The translations under genes and the position numbers were made by a program. 64,000 nt of DNA from Nymphaea colorata (taxonomy: Eukaryota; Streptophyta; Magnoliopsida; Nymphaeales; Nymphaeaceae): the NCBI RefSeq assembly GCF_008831285.2, contig NC_045142.1, positions 14,201,354 through 14,265,353 on the forward strand. The letters run 5' to 3'. Positions 1-12,511 of the stretch are shown in pieces. Position 1 is the first letter of the stretch; every line of letters starts with the position of its first letter. The notes below the pieces were generated by a model that had not been told where the DNA came from, searched no databases, and saw only the letters and a list, made by a program, of their open reading frames with translations.

Positions 1-72
1 TTTTGGTTCTTATCATCATTTGCTAAAGCTGCACCTGTTTGAAAGCTCAGGCTTGCCTGTTGTTTCAATTTG

Positions 73-530
73 GGATGTCAACAGATCTTATTCAAGTTAG
101 ATGTACTCTGAAGTATACCTACTTTTTCAGATATTGACAAGTTAGAATTCAAATTCAGATTCAAATTCAAACTAATATAAGCATCTAATTCCAAATCTAA
201 AGTCACAATCTACAGATGATCAAAATCTGGTTTTTAACTCAACATCTGAATCTGAATCCGACTTTTAAATCAAAACCAATTTGACTTTCAAAATGCATGG
301 ACATTAAATATAGAATATAAATTTATTTGAAATTAAAGCTGGTACACATTCGAATATGATATCTATTTAAATCTGAATCCACTTGGATGCCATTTCATAA
401 ATCTGAATACGACTAGATTTCTTAACCAGGATGATAAATTTTTTTCACATTCGAGTTTTAATTCTAAAGTAGTCCAATGGGATATGGGATCCAAATCAAA
501 TTTATTTACATCCTTAGATTCAATAAACCA
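73..530. repeat. Degenerate repeat rich in aaatctgaatccg words
   Basis: Starts gggatgtcaacagat and then repeats short words of the type attcagattcaaattc and aatctgaatccgac. The same composition recurs at 7745-8100, which ends ttgacatccc, the complement of this start. Probably one dispersed non-autonomous family. Confidence 0.5.
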
Positions 531-1013
531 GAAGGTAGAGAAGGAATACCAACTATGGCTATGGCTTAGTCCAAACCATTTTAGATAATTTTCTTGTACA
601 AAAATTAAGTTTCTACCTTAAAAGTTACAAGGCTTTATTCATTTATTTAACAATTCATGCTTATTCAATGGCGCCCAAGTGGTTGAAGTTCAATGAACTG
701 AATAATAATCTTAATCGAGGGGCACTTTGCCGACGATAATATTTACAAGATACAGAAAACTTTTAGAAAGTTCTTCTTCTTCTTTCTTCTAGATGGTAGG
801 GTGTACGATGTCTTTGGATGTCCTCTACCTTGTTTGAATGGACATTGATAGTATGGTCAAAAGTGAACAGTTGTCTAAATATTGAACACCTATCACTGCC
901 AGACATGCACCACTCACCAGCGGCGGTGAACCAATGACTTTCATTGATGCGGTAAAAGGACAACATCCGTGATGATGTCGATAGTGATATCATGAGAGGC
1001 ACGCCATGAATCT
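486..1013. other. Intergenic, nothing recognised
   Basis: AT-rich, with a short minus-strand open frame of 87 codons that resembles no family. No repeat structure apart from the tandem unit that follows. Confidence 0.5.
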
Positions 1014-1290
1014 GCCTTGGCTTCAACCCTTTTGAGTTGTACTTAGAGTCGGGGCATGTTCTTAATTCTTGTTCTTCTATTATTATTGTTCTAGGTTCTT
1101 GTTTTTATATTATTATGGTTTTAGTTGGATGACAATGAAAAAGTATTTGCCATGCCTTGGCTTCATCCTTTTGAGTTGTACTTAGAGTCGGTGCATGTTC
1201 TTGATTCATGTTCTTCTATTATTATTGTTCTAGATTCTTGTTTTTATATTACTATCGTTTTAGTTGGATGAATATGAGAAAGTATTTTGT
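1014..1290 (+). repeat. 140-bp tandem duplication
   Basis: Unit 1014-1153 is repeated at 1154-1290. Both begin gccttggcttca and contain gagttgtacttagagtcgg and ttctattattattgttcta, with a few substitutions. Confidence 0.9.
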
Positions 1291-1299
1291 CCTGCTACC

Positions 1300-2739
1300 C
1301 AATATCGGAGTCAAAGTCCTTACCTTTAGTCTACTTTCGGTACCTTAGGGTGATGCTTCCATGATTCTTCAACTTTTAAGAAAGTTGAAACTCTTACCCT
1401 TTCACTCATTTCTCTAGGTGTGTATGCATTCACTGTCTATAACTCCGTCATGCTTTAACTTGCATATTAGTATCCCTCTTTTTACAACCCATAAAATTGA
1501 CATCTCTAAAATAATTTGAAAGAAAGACTAATTGCATTACCAACCCCGGCCCCATTCCTTATATCAAACCCCTCAAGAATTACAATTATTCTACTGCTCT
1601 TTATAAAATAGTCAGCCCCTTTTATTTTCAACTTTCTCGTTTTCTTGTAACAAGCAACTCTTTTAGATATGGTCAAACAATTCTTGGCCCTCCCCAATAC
1701 AGTGGTAAACCCCAAAAGAGTGGACCAAATTTATTCGTTTTGGTCCACGCTTGTTGTAAGAAATTAATCACAAAAGAGAAGCAAATTCATGGACTTAAAG
1801 GCCTTTCCATGCTCCTTTAGTCAACCATAATTACTGGATCCAAGGAGGAGACCAGCCCACAGTCATGTTCCATGCCTATTTAATACATTTTTTTCAAGAA
1901 TGGTTTTTATTTTAAAAATATAATAAATATTTATGATTACTGTATTAAACTAATAAAAGTCGAATGCATGCTGACTTGGAGAATTCATTTTGATACATTT
2001 ATAAACAATAGCAAAGCCATGTAGAGATCACAAGAAGGTGCATGCTTCCTTGACCCACTCAGCCAAGTCTAAGCATGCAAGTCTTTAATTTTCCATTTTA
2101 GACTCAGCCTGTTAGCTTGTAGTAAGTACGAACAAGAGTTAAAATGCTCCTTCTCCATTTCTCCCTGCCCTTAAGGTCCAGAGCTATGTCACGACATGAA
2201 GTAAGAATAATGAACTTACCTCTCCCCATCTCTTAATCCAGTAGCATAGCACCCATGGAAATTAAACCAATGATTGAGTTCTTTAATTTAAATATTTTTT
2301 TAGACTCCGACTTTGTCTTGAGGTGCTAATTTGATTGTACCCATACGGATTGATGTACAATTATATATGTTGATGACATTATTGATTTGAAGTCTCGTAA
2401 GGTCGGCTAGATCAAAAATTGGACCCCTTAGTGTTAGGTGTTTGAAACCAGCCATTACTGATCTCATAGACAGCTACAACACTTTTTTAATGAATTAGAC
2501 AGTCGAAAGTTGAACCTGAGGCCTAATACTCATTTCAAAAGGCATTCTTTTCAAAGGGTGCTTGGTTCGCATAGCATGGTGCTTTTAGATAATGCCAGGA
2601 TGTGTACCAATGCATGCATTGAACTATGGTGTGAAGGGAGGCTGTCCAATGAAATGCATTGGGCAACCTTGATGGGATCTTTCATGATCACGTGAATGGT
2701 GACTAGCTTTTTAAAGTCATGCATCCATTTGATTTGTAC
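1300..2739. other. Intergenic, nothing recognised
   Basis: Short frames at 1506-1715 and 2510-2695 have no family motif. A weak similarity (aacttgcatattngt) links about 1455 with 6505, too short to name. Confidence 0.5.
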
Positions 2740-3075
2740 TGTTCAATCAAACATGGTGGATGATTAAGAGAAAAATAAGGAGAAAAATGTGATGGACATT
2801 TTCATCATCTAAGATTAGTTTACACATTTTTTTCTTTGTTTTTTCTCTTAATTATCCATCTACTTTAGCTGGATAACCTTTCTTAGATAGCTGGGTGACT
2901 CCAGCTAACTAGAGTCACTGTTCACTCTGGCTTTACAAAGTCACCTAGACATCTAATAAGGGCCATTTGATCTGACGTTAAAGAGAAAAATATGATGAAA
3001 AAAGTGATCGACATTTTGTCCTCTAATATTAATTCGTACCTTTTTTTTCATATATATATATATATATATATATAA
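2740..3075. repeat. Hairpin MITE-like sequence followed by a TA run
   Basis: gtggatgattaagagaaaaa (near 2756) pairs with ttttctcttaattatccatc (near 2843). A partial second copy (gttaaagagaaaaatatgatg) follows at about 2980, then (TA)n at 3051-3074. Related in sequence to the hairpin at 55470-55680. Confidence 0.55.
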
Positions 3076-3116
3076 AGGGAAGTTAAGGTCAACTACTGGA
3101 GCATGGTTCATTCAAA

Positions 3117-3436
3117 CAGGGGACCAAAATGTAGAGCTGGCCTGTTAACTTGAACTTGTGTTTTGGGCTTTTCTTTTTGTTCATTTTTTTATCATAATAT
3201 TATAGAAAAACAAAAAAAAAAAAACATGAGAGAAAAAAGACTCCATTGTGCCATTAGTAAACGTAGTTCGGGTATAAATAAGTGTTAGAAACTCACTTAA
3301 AGAATGAGACAAAGGGAAAACCAACCTAGGAAAGGTCTTTCAAATACATAGCCTTGTCTCATTGTGAAGATCGCAGTGGCATTTGATAGAGGGTGCAAAA
3401 AAAATATAATGGGGGAAGTTTTTACCAACTTTACTC
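3117..3436 (+). repeat. Dispersed repeat, copy 1 of 2
   Basis: About 310 bases shared with 14213-14530: gagctggcctgttaa, ttgtgttttggg, aaccaacctaggaaa and tttttaccaactttac occur in the same order. No coding potential. Confidence 0.8.
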
Positions 3437-3676
3437 TGCATACAGGGAACGTATGATTTAATGTCTTCTGATTTTAAAGTTGTTTCTTGTGGATCCAACC
3501 ATATAAATCAGCTTGGAATGTCCATAATTATAATAACGAAAAGAGTAAGGAAAAAACAAATCCGTACACTTGATTCACAAATAAGTTTATTTAAAACTCT
3601 AAGATTTGTATTTATGAACTAATTTATTTAACTAGAGTAAATTTCATATCCCTTGGCAACATTTGATGTAGAATTT

Positions 3677-3679
<3 letters not shown>

Positions 3680-3707
<28 letters not shown>

Positions 3708-4118
3708 GCTTGTGTGGGTGTGTGAGTGAGAGAGCGAGAGTGAGAGAATTGTTGGCCTTTGGACCAAGCTAACAGAGAGACAATAATATGATAGCAAATA
3801 TGTATGGATGTGTGTGTGAGATAGAGAAAAGCATAAGGGCAGAAGCATACATCCCAATACAGGCAAAGAGAAGAAGCCCAGAAGAAAGAAGGGAGGCCTT
3901 TTAAGTTGAGCAATGAAAAAAAAAAAAAAAGATGATGGCAGTTTGATCTCCAGCGATTGAGTCTGAATTTTTTTGTTAGAAGTGCCCAATATAGTTTCAA
4001 AACTTTACCTGAAGTCAAAATATAATTTTTCAATTTTTTATATAAATTAAACTTAAATTTTTAAATTGTACATGTAAAGCTTTGAAATTTAAAAAATCTA
4101 CCCTCAACCCCAATGCAG

Positions 4119-4167
<49 letters not shown>

Positions 4168-4170
4168 AAG
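3680..4170. repeat. Cluster of simple repeats
   Basis: (TA)n at 3680-3695 with tatg repeats, GA/GT-rich stretches to 3830, an oligo-A run at 3914-3930, then (TC)n(TA)n(TG)n at 4118-4166. The overlapping open frames on the minus strand here (up to 129 aa) are products of these runs. Confidence 0.85.
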
Positions 4171-4539
4171 TGTTTTCACTATCAAAGCGTTTCCCACGCG
4201 TCGGTGAATGCACTTTTTTTTGTAGTGCATCCACAAGACAAAGTAAGTGTCTCCATTATTTTTCTTTTTCGAAAACTAGAGATCTGCTCAATTTCTATTG
4301 ACTGTAACTCTAGTTATTTCTCATTAACTAGTAGCAGTTCACTTAAACCATTTGTTTTGCGGTAAATAATATATGCACCTTACTATTGTACTCATCATAT
4401 CCTTGAAACGTTGAATACAATGGACTCTTGGGTCCCATTTGAAAGATTCTCCCAAATTTTGTCCTTCTTTCTCTTGTCTTTCAAACTCTTAATTGACAGT
4501 ATACTGCAGACTGGGCATTCAAGAAGGTTTTGAAGAAAT

Positions 4540-4890
4540 ATGTGTTCCAAATAAATATAAGAAAAAACACTGTAGATAATATATAAATGGTATTTCAGTG
4601 CACTTCTTAATCATTTCCCAACATCCTTTATTCCTCAACCTGCTCGTTCATTTGCCAAAAGAAATTTCTGATGAAGCTCTCTGCTTTGGCGAACAGTTCG
4701 TCGACCCCTTCCTCCCGAGTTTGATCGTCACAAATATTTAGGATCTCTATCACAACAATATCACTACTGGTGGCTCCTCCGTGAACGTTATCTTCTGTAA
4801 ACATCAACAAAAATCAAAGCCAGCACAAAGAATTTTGTTAAATAGAAACCAACCGAAACGAAGTATACAGCAAAGCCGAATGGTGACCTC
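4540..4890 (-). pseudogene. DUF761-like C-terminal exon, inverted copy A
   Basis: Reads DNVHGGATSSD, then DELFAKAESFIRNFFWQMNE and ends QVEE-stop at 4628. The SFIRNF..QM.EQ ending resembles the C-terminal motif of plant DUF761 proteins. Non-coding sequence on both sides is shared too (attctttgtgctgg upstream, ataaaggatgttgg downstream), so this is a genomic block. No start exon is visible. It is the mirror of copy B at 5277-5640. Confidence 0.6.
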
Positions 4891-5003
4891 ATTTCTTTTT
4901 TGTCCTTTTAAATGGCTATGCATCATGCCATCTTGGTACATTGTCTTCATCGTTGCATGGTTTAGTACTACAGAATGGGAAAATTAGCTATTGGTGTGCT
5001 CCT

Positions 5004-5161
5004 AGACTGCGGTAGAATGAGACAATTGGTTGTTGTTGTGCTCCTACCTTGCGGCATAAGCATGGTCTTCGTGGTCCTCGCCAGACTGCGGTAGAATGAG
5101 ACAATTGGTTGTTGTTGTGCTCCTAGCTTGCGGCATAAGCATGGTCTTCGTGGTCCTCGCC
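5004..5161 (+). repeat. 79-bp tandem duplication
   Basis: Two near-identical units, 5004-5082 and 5083-5161, each from agactgcggtagaatgagac to cttcgtggtcctcgcc. Degraded pieces of the same unit (tggtcctcgcc, gctggct) follow to about 5240. Lies in the spacer between inverted copies A and B. Confidence 0.9.
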
Positions 5162-5276
5162 ATGGTCCTTGGCTGCTGGCTCCTCGGCAACGACAGCAAT
5201 TTTGTGGTCCATGCCATGGTCCTCGCCTGCTGGCTGCTCTGCAACAATGGCAAAACCCACGGTATATCACTTTCTC

Positions 5277-5870
5277 TTGTCACCATCCGGCTTCGTTGTA
5301 TACTTCATTTCGGTTGGTTTCTATTAACAAAATTCTTTGTGCTGGTTTTGACTTTTGTTGCCATTTACAAAAGATAACTAAGATGGAGGAGATAACGTTC
5401 ATGGAGGAGCCACCAGTAGTGATGGTGTTGTGATAGAGATCCCAACTATTTGTGAAGATCAAACTAGGGAGGAAGGGGAGGTGGAAGAAGCGGACAAACT
5501 GTTCGCCAGAGCAGAGAGCTTCATCAGAAATTTCTTCCGACAAATGAACGAGCAGGTTGAGGAATAAAGGATGTTGGGGAATGATTATGGAGTGCACTGA
5601 AATACCATTTACATATTATCTACGGTGGTTTTTTTATATTTCTTTGGACCTGGTTTTGGATCTTAGTCTAATTATGTAGTATTTCATTTCAGTTATAAGT
5701 TAGAGAGACTAATGGAAAAATCGAGATTAATGATTATTTTAGTGTGACATTTATGCCTATAACTATCTTTTCCGGACCTTCTACATTCATTTGTACTTGG
5801 TTTTGGATCTTACTCTAATATGTGATATTTCATTATAGTTATGTGCTAACTATAAAATATGTGATCTTTG
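5277..5870 (+). pseudogene. DUF761-like C-terminal exon, copy B
   Basis: Coding-like stretch 5391-5566: NVHGGATSSDGVVIEIPTIC, then KLFARAESFIRNFFRQMNEQ and stop TAA. The block continues with noncoding sequence that matches copy C up to about 5870. Copies A and B face each other across about 390 bases. Confidence 0.6.
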
Positions 5871-6937
5871 GGATATCCCCACCACTTTCTTACAGGGATT
5901 CTTCTTTATACCTTTCATTATTATACAAAAATGGAATGCCCTACATTGAGATACGTTCGGTGCCGAACTTAGTTTAGAAAGAAGGCAGCTTATGTGCCCA
6001 ATGAAATAAGGAAATCTTCACAATGAAATTGATTTAGATCAAATCGGATCGTGCTCAAAAGGCCCAAAACCCAGAACCATATCATAAACCATGTGATCTA
6101 GCGAAAAGCAAGGCCTCGATATAATAATAAAACAAAATGTGGAGGAAGCTTTTGTTTTTCTAGGTAGTGCCCGTTCAATTATTACAACTAATTGAATGGT
6201 GGTCGTTTATTGCCATACGAGTGCACGGAGCACAAGCACGTTATCCGTTCCATCTTTGCTAAGAAATCTGAATAAGACTCGGGATGCTAACGTTGCTAGC
6301 TGATTATTGTATTAGCAATTCTGGTTGCCATCTTCCATAATCATGTCCATCTATGCTTAGAAAGTAGGGAAGACTTATCTTCAAGTAGATTTGCATAACA
6401 ACTTGTTACAATTCATGCAGCAAGGGAGAAAGGAGATAAGTGACACGAGGGTCTTTAGGTTAAAAGGCCTTGTTATTGTGTTTCAAGGTAACATCCTTCT
6501 ATACTTCAACTTGCATATTGGTGTTTTGCTTTGACAGAACAATCGGTTGACAACACAAATAGACGACCGACTGCCTACCAACCCCCACCTCGTCCTTTGT
6601 CCCAACTCCCTCGAAGCAAATGACCACCGACTGCCTACCAACTTAGATATCGGTGCTCCCCTACTCACAGCACAAAATCTTGGACACCACAAAGGTTGGA
6701 ATAAGCTGAGCCAATGATTATTAGGGAAGTTCATGTAACACTATAACATAGGGTTTATAAACCATCAAAATCTTATTTTTGTTCTCCTTATCAATCGGCC
6801 TTTTATGGTATAACAAGATGTTTTGAAGGGAGAACATCTCTCATGCAATATAGTTCCAAAGGAATTGACTACTATAAAAACATGTAATGTGACAAATTAA
6901 TTTGCAAAACATTTCCTGCGTATCACTTGTATTTAAG
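5871..6937. other. Intergenic, nothing recognised
   Basis: Mixed sequence with a short internal repeat (cgaccgactgcctaccaac near 6560 and ccaccgactgcctaccaac near 6621). No gene seen. Confidence 0.5.
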
Positions 6938-7130
6938 GGTGGGCGTTGGGCTGGCCCGGCCCGGCCCCTTTTGATAATAAAAAATATTTTTTAATTATAA
7001 AATAATTTTTTTGTAATATAAAATATTAACGGGCCGGATCAGGCTGGGCCGGGCTGACCCATGCCGCACCATCGGGCCCAAGCCCGACCTGACCAAGTTC
7101 CGGGTACCCGTCCGTGGCCCAGGCTTACTT
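6938..7130 (+). repeat. GGCCCGG-ended dispersed repeat, copy 1
   Basis: gggtgggcgttgggctggcc at the start, an AT core (ttttttaattataaaataa), then gggccggatcaggctgggcc. Matches 9602-9805 in layout and core. GC-rich termini around an AT core suggest a MITE. Confidence 0.65.
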
Positions 7131-7744
7131 GTACTGCACTTAATCTAAGCCTAAGTTACACAAGTCAAGCTTCTGCAACTAGAGCCCCACTCATTTTAAC
7201 TATTTGACTTCAATTTTGGCGTGAACTTGACTCAGTTAACAGATAAATTGATCTCGATCTGAGTTTATTACTACTGGAGCTTGGGGCAGGTGAGGTCGAG
7301 TTATTAGATTCATTATGGATTCCTTAAAAATTGTTAGCACATCCCTGAATGCTTTCTTGGAAACTCTTGATAATGTTGATAGTTTTAAAGAAGGATGAAC
7401 ATCAAATCAGGTACCCAACAGGCATAAAGTTGATGGTTGGACCCACCCTGATAATTGCGTGGCTTGGGCTGCCATCAAGATCTTTGAGTCCATCCGAGCC
7501 CAGTTTTGTGGAGCTTTGGGCTGATCTGGCCTGGCCCAATACCCAACCCTAGTTCTACTTAGCACAATGGAATGGCATAATAACGAAATCACTCTTGGGT
7601 TGTGGCCTAAGTTTTCTTTCATGCATAGATAAAAAAAGCATAGGAGCCTAAGTTTTCCCTGCCCACCCCTATTTACACATTCCCTAGCAAGCCATGACAA
7701 TAGTATGCTGAGGCATGTGGGTGAAGATGGCCCTGTTCCCTGCT

Positions 7745-8100
7745 CATTAAAATTAATATCCAATTAAAAAATCGGATTGAATTCGGATTTAATAAATGAC
7801 ATCTGATCGGATTCAGATATACATAAATATCCGATCGGATCCAAATATGGATTCAGATCGGATTTATTTTTAGACAAATATCAATAGGCATAATTTGGTT
7901 CAAAATTCAGATTCAGATATCAACATAAACATTTTACTTGGATCGGATTCAGACCGTAAAATTGGATTTCAGATTCGCTTTATAATATGACTTTTCCTTA
8001 TTCGAATTTGAATCTGAATTCGAATTCAAATATGTAAATATCTGAGAAAGCAGATATGATCAAGGCTACATCATATCCGAATATGATCCATTGACATCCC
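7745..8100. repeat. Degenerate repeat rich in atcggattcagat words
   Basis: Repeated cgatcggatccaaatatgga-like words ending ttgacatccc. Related in style to 73-530 and to 14616-14800. No coding capacity. Confidence 0.5.
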
Positions 8101-8322
8101 TACTTATGTCTTAACATATAAACTGCCTCACCTGCATACTGCCATATGTCAATAAAACTAATATGCAACATAGATGCAAAAAATATAGACAAATATCTTT
8201 AAAATTGAAAAATCACGTTATTCATTACAGTGTGCCAGGAAAAAGGCTTTTATATTAGCTTCATAACACCGAAATGGAGCACTTGCCTAATATGTTATTA
8301 TAGAAACTAAAAAGCATAGGAC

Positions 8323-8501
8323 TAGGGGCGAAGGCAGGTGTGGGGCTTTTGGCAACTGCCCATACAAGCTTTAAAAAAAAGTGTTTATTTTCAATTTGAA
8401 ATTTTGTGGCAGCTTTTCTCATATGTATAGATACCCCTTTAAAAAATTTAAAAATTATATTATTAATGCTCTTTAGTCAAATTTTTTTGGCTCTGCTCCT
8501 G
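8323..8501 (+). mobile_element. hAT-type MITE, copy 1
   Basis: Begins TAGGGGCGAAGGC and ends GGCTCTGCTCCTG, with an AT-rich core. Same family as 9043-9236, 11093-11252, 11495-11682 and 60013-60188. A truncated end of the same family (gaggcagagccaagg) lies at 8597-8650. Confidence 0.65.
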
Positions 8502-9042
8502 ATTGGTGCTTCCCTAATGGTAATTTTCCAATTATGGAAAGGATGCTGATGATACATTTGTATCAGTAGTTCCATCCTTGGCTACACCTTCCTGTCAGAG
8601 GCAGAGCCAAGGTAGGACTCGCTTGGGCCCTGGCCTCACCCTTTGGACGCCAATGTGGGCTGGGGCTGGGGGTATGGCACCTGTCCAGTGCTCAATGCGA
8701 TCAGCTTTGCATTGTTTGTCATAGGCAAATGGTGCTACCGGGACGAGAGAGCAAGGGGTAGCCCTTTGGCTAGCTTGGCTCACGTGATGGTCAGTACGGC
8801 TCTATCACAAGGCAAAGGTAGAGCTGTTCAAGAGTGAGGAGGACTATTACCGTGGAGTTGAGCACAAAAAAAGCCTTTAGTGTGAGTTTCAGTTATAATT
8901 TGATTAGTGATTTGCCAATTCAATTTGAATTATAGGCTTTCTCTGAGTCTAGGGTCCAACACATTGTCCACGTGTTTGACTTCCTTTACCAGACGCCGTG
9001 GCATGCACTTCAGTTTTCCCTCACTAGATGTGTCATTGTCCT

Positions 9043-9236
9043 TAGGAGCAGAGTCAAGGGGGGGCTTTCATGGGCCCTGCCCCCACCTCAATTTTCTTTT
9101 TTTAAATTAGCATGTAAATTCTTTAAAAATTTTACTTGTCCTATATAAAAATTTTAAAAAATGATATTTCGACCCATATTAAAATTTAGAAACTTAAATT
9201 TGTCCCCCTCATGAAAAACTTTTGGCTCCGTCGCTG
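9043..9236 (+). mobile_element. hAT-type MITE, copy 2
   Basis: TAGGAGCAGAGTC at one end and GGCTCCGTCGCTG at the other form imperfect inverted termini. Flanked by an 8-bp duplication, ATTGTCCT (9035-9042) and ATTGTCCC (9237-9244). An 8-bp target duplication is typical of hAT elements. Confidence 0.85.
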
Positions 9237-9601
9237 ATTGTCCCAAACGCAAATATGATGTGGCATTAGGAATGATACGAAAAGTTTTAAACATGTTTTC
9301 CTACACAGCTTTTCCTCATCATTTTTAGTGTGAAATAGATAAGACTTTAAGGCTCCGTTTGTTACACACGCTTGCCTGCTAAAGTACCTACCTAGCTAAA
9401 CATGCCATCTTCTTCTTTTTTTAATTCTTTCAACTTAAAACTAATGTTAAAATTAGTTAAAATGAAAATTAAATAAATACAATAATGGCAAATTGTTTCC
9501 CATTATTTCGAACTGAAACAAACATGCCTAACGATTAAATGTTACGAAACATGCCTAACTATTAAATGTTACTGTTCTAATTTTAGTAGCTGTGATTTTT
9601 A

Positions 9602-9805
9602 AGGGTGGGTGTTGGGCCGAGCCGGCTCGGCCCGGCCTGGCCCATTTAAATTAAAAAATATTTTTTAATTATAAAATAACATTTTTAATATAAAATCTAT
9701 TTATTAAGAATAAAAAATATTATTAAAACAAAAAAATTAAAAAATATATATATATTTTTAACTTACCGGGCCTAAACGGGCCGGCCCGGCGGCGGCCCAG
9801 CCTTA
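9602..9805 (+). repeat. GGCCCGG-ended dispersed repeat, copy 2
   Basis: gggtgggtgttgggccgagc at the start, the same ttttttaattataaaataa core, ending cgggccggcccggcgg. Partner of 6938-7130 and similar at its ends to 42590-43660. Confidence 0.65.
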
Positions 9806-11092
9806 GTGATTTTTAGTGGGGCACATAGGATAATGGTTTCCCGTTGCTTCTTTTACCTTTTATATTTTAGTTGTTTTCCATTGTTTATATGGCCTCAACC
9901 CAACCGGCCACATACATTTTAAGGGTTTCCTTAGGGAGAGTGAGTTGCATGCATCAGTTGGTGCACGTAACGTATATAGACAAAAAAAAAAAGGGAATTG
10001 GGATGATTTGGAAATTATTTAAAAAGAGATGTTCTTTTTAATCTCTTAATTTTTTAAAGTTTTCTTTTTGTTCTTAAAAAAACTCTTTTTTATCAATCAG
10101 TGGCATTTTTGTCATTAACCATACTGGCACATAAAAAATTTCACGCACCAGTAGAATTTACATAACCCGCTTTGCAATCGTGCAAAACCATCAAAGGTAG
10201 CAAGTGGAGAGAATAGCCTTACCTAATGGCTTTGTCTACGGATGTTTTTATTTGTGGTGGTTATAGATATAGATATTTGTTAACTGGTTTTAAACGCCAA
10301 ACTTTTTCTCAAGTATTTTTTAGGAAAGCTGAAAATTAGAGAAAATGATGAAAAAACCTAAAAATTAGGAAGAGGTATTATAAATAAAAACTAACAAGAA
10401 AACATAAAAAATAATTTCATAAAATGATAAAAATGATGTTTTGGTAATGACAAAAATGAAAATAGATAATTTAACTTAAATTTTAGATTGAAAATAAATA
10501 TAGTATAAAAATATTTGAAAAATTGAAGAAAATTTGTTTGGGATTTTTTTAAGAAAAAAAACAGTTTTTTTTTTCTTTTTCATTGTTTTTAACGTTTTTA
10601 TTGGGTCGGTTTAGAGAAAGACCAGCATTTCTAATTATGATTGCCAACAATTTTGTGCTGTATGGATAGATGGCAGCCATGCCACCTTCCATGACTTATA
10701 ATCAAGGGATACCATTCGATCTGATCCCAACAATAAACTAATGAACCTTTAGATCAGGATTTGGTTAAGTTCAGAATGAACTTCGACATCAAGATTAAGT
10801 AAAACTTGGCCAAAATCCTTCTCTAGGTGATCGGAATCATGATTTCTTGTTTCCCCAAATTTGCAATTCACGAACTTGGGCTTTCCCATTTGCAGGCCCC
10901 CGTAACTAGACTGAAAAGTTTATTGTTTGGCTCAACATATTTCTCATATGTTTCATACTGATTCATCAATAAAGCAGCTCTGGTAACAAAGGGCGACACT
11001 TATACGGACGGCTCAATTGCCAAGCCGTGGAGACTGTTGAAGAGGTTGAGGATCTCAATACTCTACTCAAGCTGCTTCCTCTATGGTCTACC
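9806..11092. other. Intergenic, AT-rich
   Basis: A- and T-runs, no open frame of note, no repeat partner in the window. Confidence 0.5.
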
Positions 11093-11252
11093 CAGGGGTG
11101 GAGGGAAGGGGGTGTTGGCAGGGGCTTTAGTTCCCCTTTAGATTCTAAAAACTTTAAAAACTTATATGTAAATATAAAAAAATTAGTGTAGTATACATAA
11201 AAAATTTGAAAATTTCTATTTTGTCCCGACAAAAAAATTCTGACTCTGCCTG
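11093..11252. mobile_element. hAT-type MITE, copy 3
   Basis: CAGGGGTGGAGG at one end, TGACTCTGCCTG at the other, with a perfect 8-bp duplication GGTCTACC on both sides (11085-11092 and 11253-11260). Confidence 0.85.
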
Positions 11253-11494
11253 GGTCTACCGGAATCTTTCTTGCAACAGCCTCCGGAATTCAAACTAATC
11301 TGAACATTTTACAGTCCCTCACCATGGACTGCAGCCTTGGTCATTACTTCAAGATCCTGACCGCTTCTTTCCAAGCCTTTGTTTTCATCAGCATGTATGG
11401 CTTGCTTTCTACCAATCATCAACCGATTATTTTACCCGGTTTGCGGGACCTTGACTCGCTGGTTGCTGACAATTCTTCCCCGGTTAGGAGCAGT

Positions 11495-11682
11495 CAGGGG
11501 CGGGGCGAAGGTAGGGCCTGCATGGGCGCTAGACCCACCTCAATTTTTTTTTAAACTACATGTAAATTTTAGAAAATTTTATTTGTTTTATATAAAAATT
11601 TTGAAAATGATATTTTGGCCTAAATCGAAATTTAAAAACTTTAAGTTGTCCATCTCATGAAAAAAATTTGGCTCCGCCCCTA
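11495..11682 (+). mobile_element. hAT-type MITE, copy 4
   Basis: CAGGGGCGGGGC at the start and GGCTCCGCCCCTA at the end, core close to copy 2 (acatgtaaattttagaaaat, tatataaaaattttgaaaatg). Flanks GGAGCAGT and AGAGCAGG agree at 6 of 8 positions. Confidence 0.8.
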
Positions 11683-12348
11683 AGAGCAGGCCATATAGTA
11701 ATATTGTTGGCTTGGTTGCTATGTTGAGTCAAGAAGGCTCAAAATGGTGCGCTTTCATGGGCTCGAAAACCGACCTGACCTTGCGGTGCTAATGTCAACC
11801 CTATGGCTAGTCCTGCCACTTGCACTTATAGTAGAAGGCTCGGCTCGGCTTTGTACATTCCCGGCCAAATTAGTTTGTACTGCCAAGAATTTCCAGCGTC
11901 CCTTAAGAACACGATGATGATGTCGCTGAGCATGGGGATTGTGTTTTACTTGAAAACTTGATTGTGGATGTGTTGCAGAAGTGTCACAGGATGGCTGAAC
12001 AATGATATCAACGAAGGGCGCCTAGACCTTGTGGTTTGGATGTTGGTGGTGCTAGGAGACCCCAGTTTTCTATACTAGCTAAGTTGTACAAACTGCAAAG
12101 AACGAGCTAATTGACTTTCTTGTTAATAAAGAAGATGGTAACTCAAATTTGGCACAATCTTGTTCATAAGAAGCTATCAAAAACTTTTTCCCTATAAATA
12201 TTTTTGGTGGAAACCACATTTGAAAGCCTCAAATCTTAAATCTACATTTTGTATTGTTTTGATATTTTTTGTATAAAAAGAAAAAAAATAAAAAGAATCT
12301 AAAAATTTGGTAGCAATAAATTAAATGCCCAAGTTTTTTGTGGTCAAT

Positions 12349-12511
12349 TAGGAGTTTGGCATTAAGAACACGTGTTAGTGTTTCATGAATATGCTTCAAA
12401 ATTGAAGTAAATTCATATAACACATGTTCTTGTGTTTTATGAAGCTATTCTAATTTTAGGGCAGATTCATGGAACACTCACATGGTATTCCTAATGCCAA
12501 ACGGCCTCCTA
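12349..12511. mobile_element. MITE with TTTGGCATT inverted termini
   Basis: taggagtttggcattaagaa at the left and ggtattcctaatgccaaacg..cctccta at the right are imperfect inverted repeats. The core has repeated gtgtttcatgaa and gtgttttatgaag words. No clear target duplication. Confidence 0.65.

Noticed and set aside
3624-4365. Open frames up to 129 aa with Tyr/Ile and His/Thr runs
   Set aside because: Translations of TA, TG and GA microsatellites; no conserved sequence.
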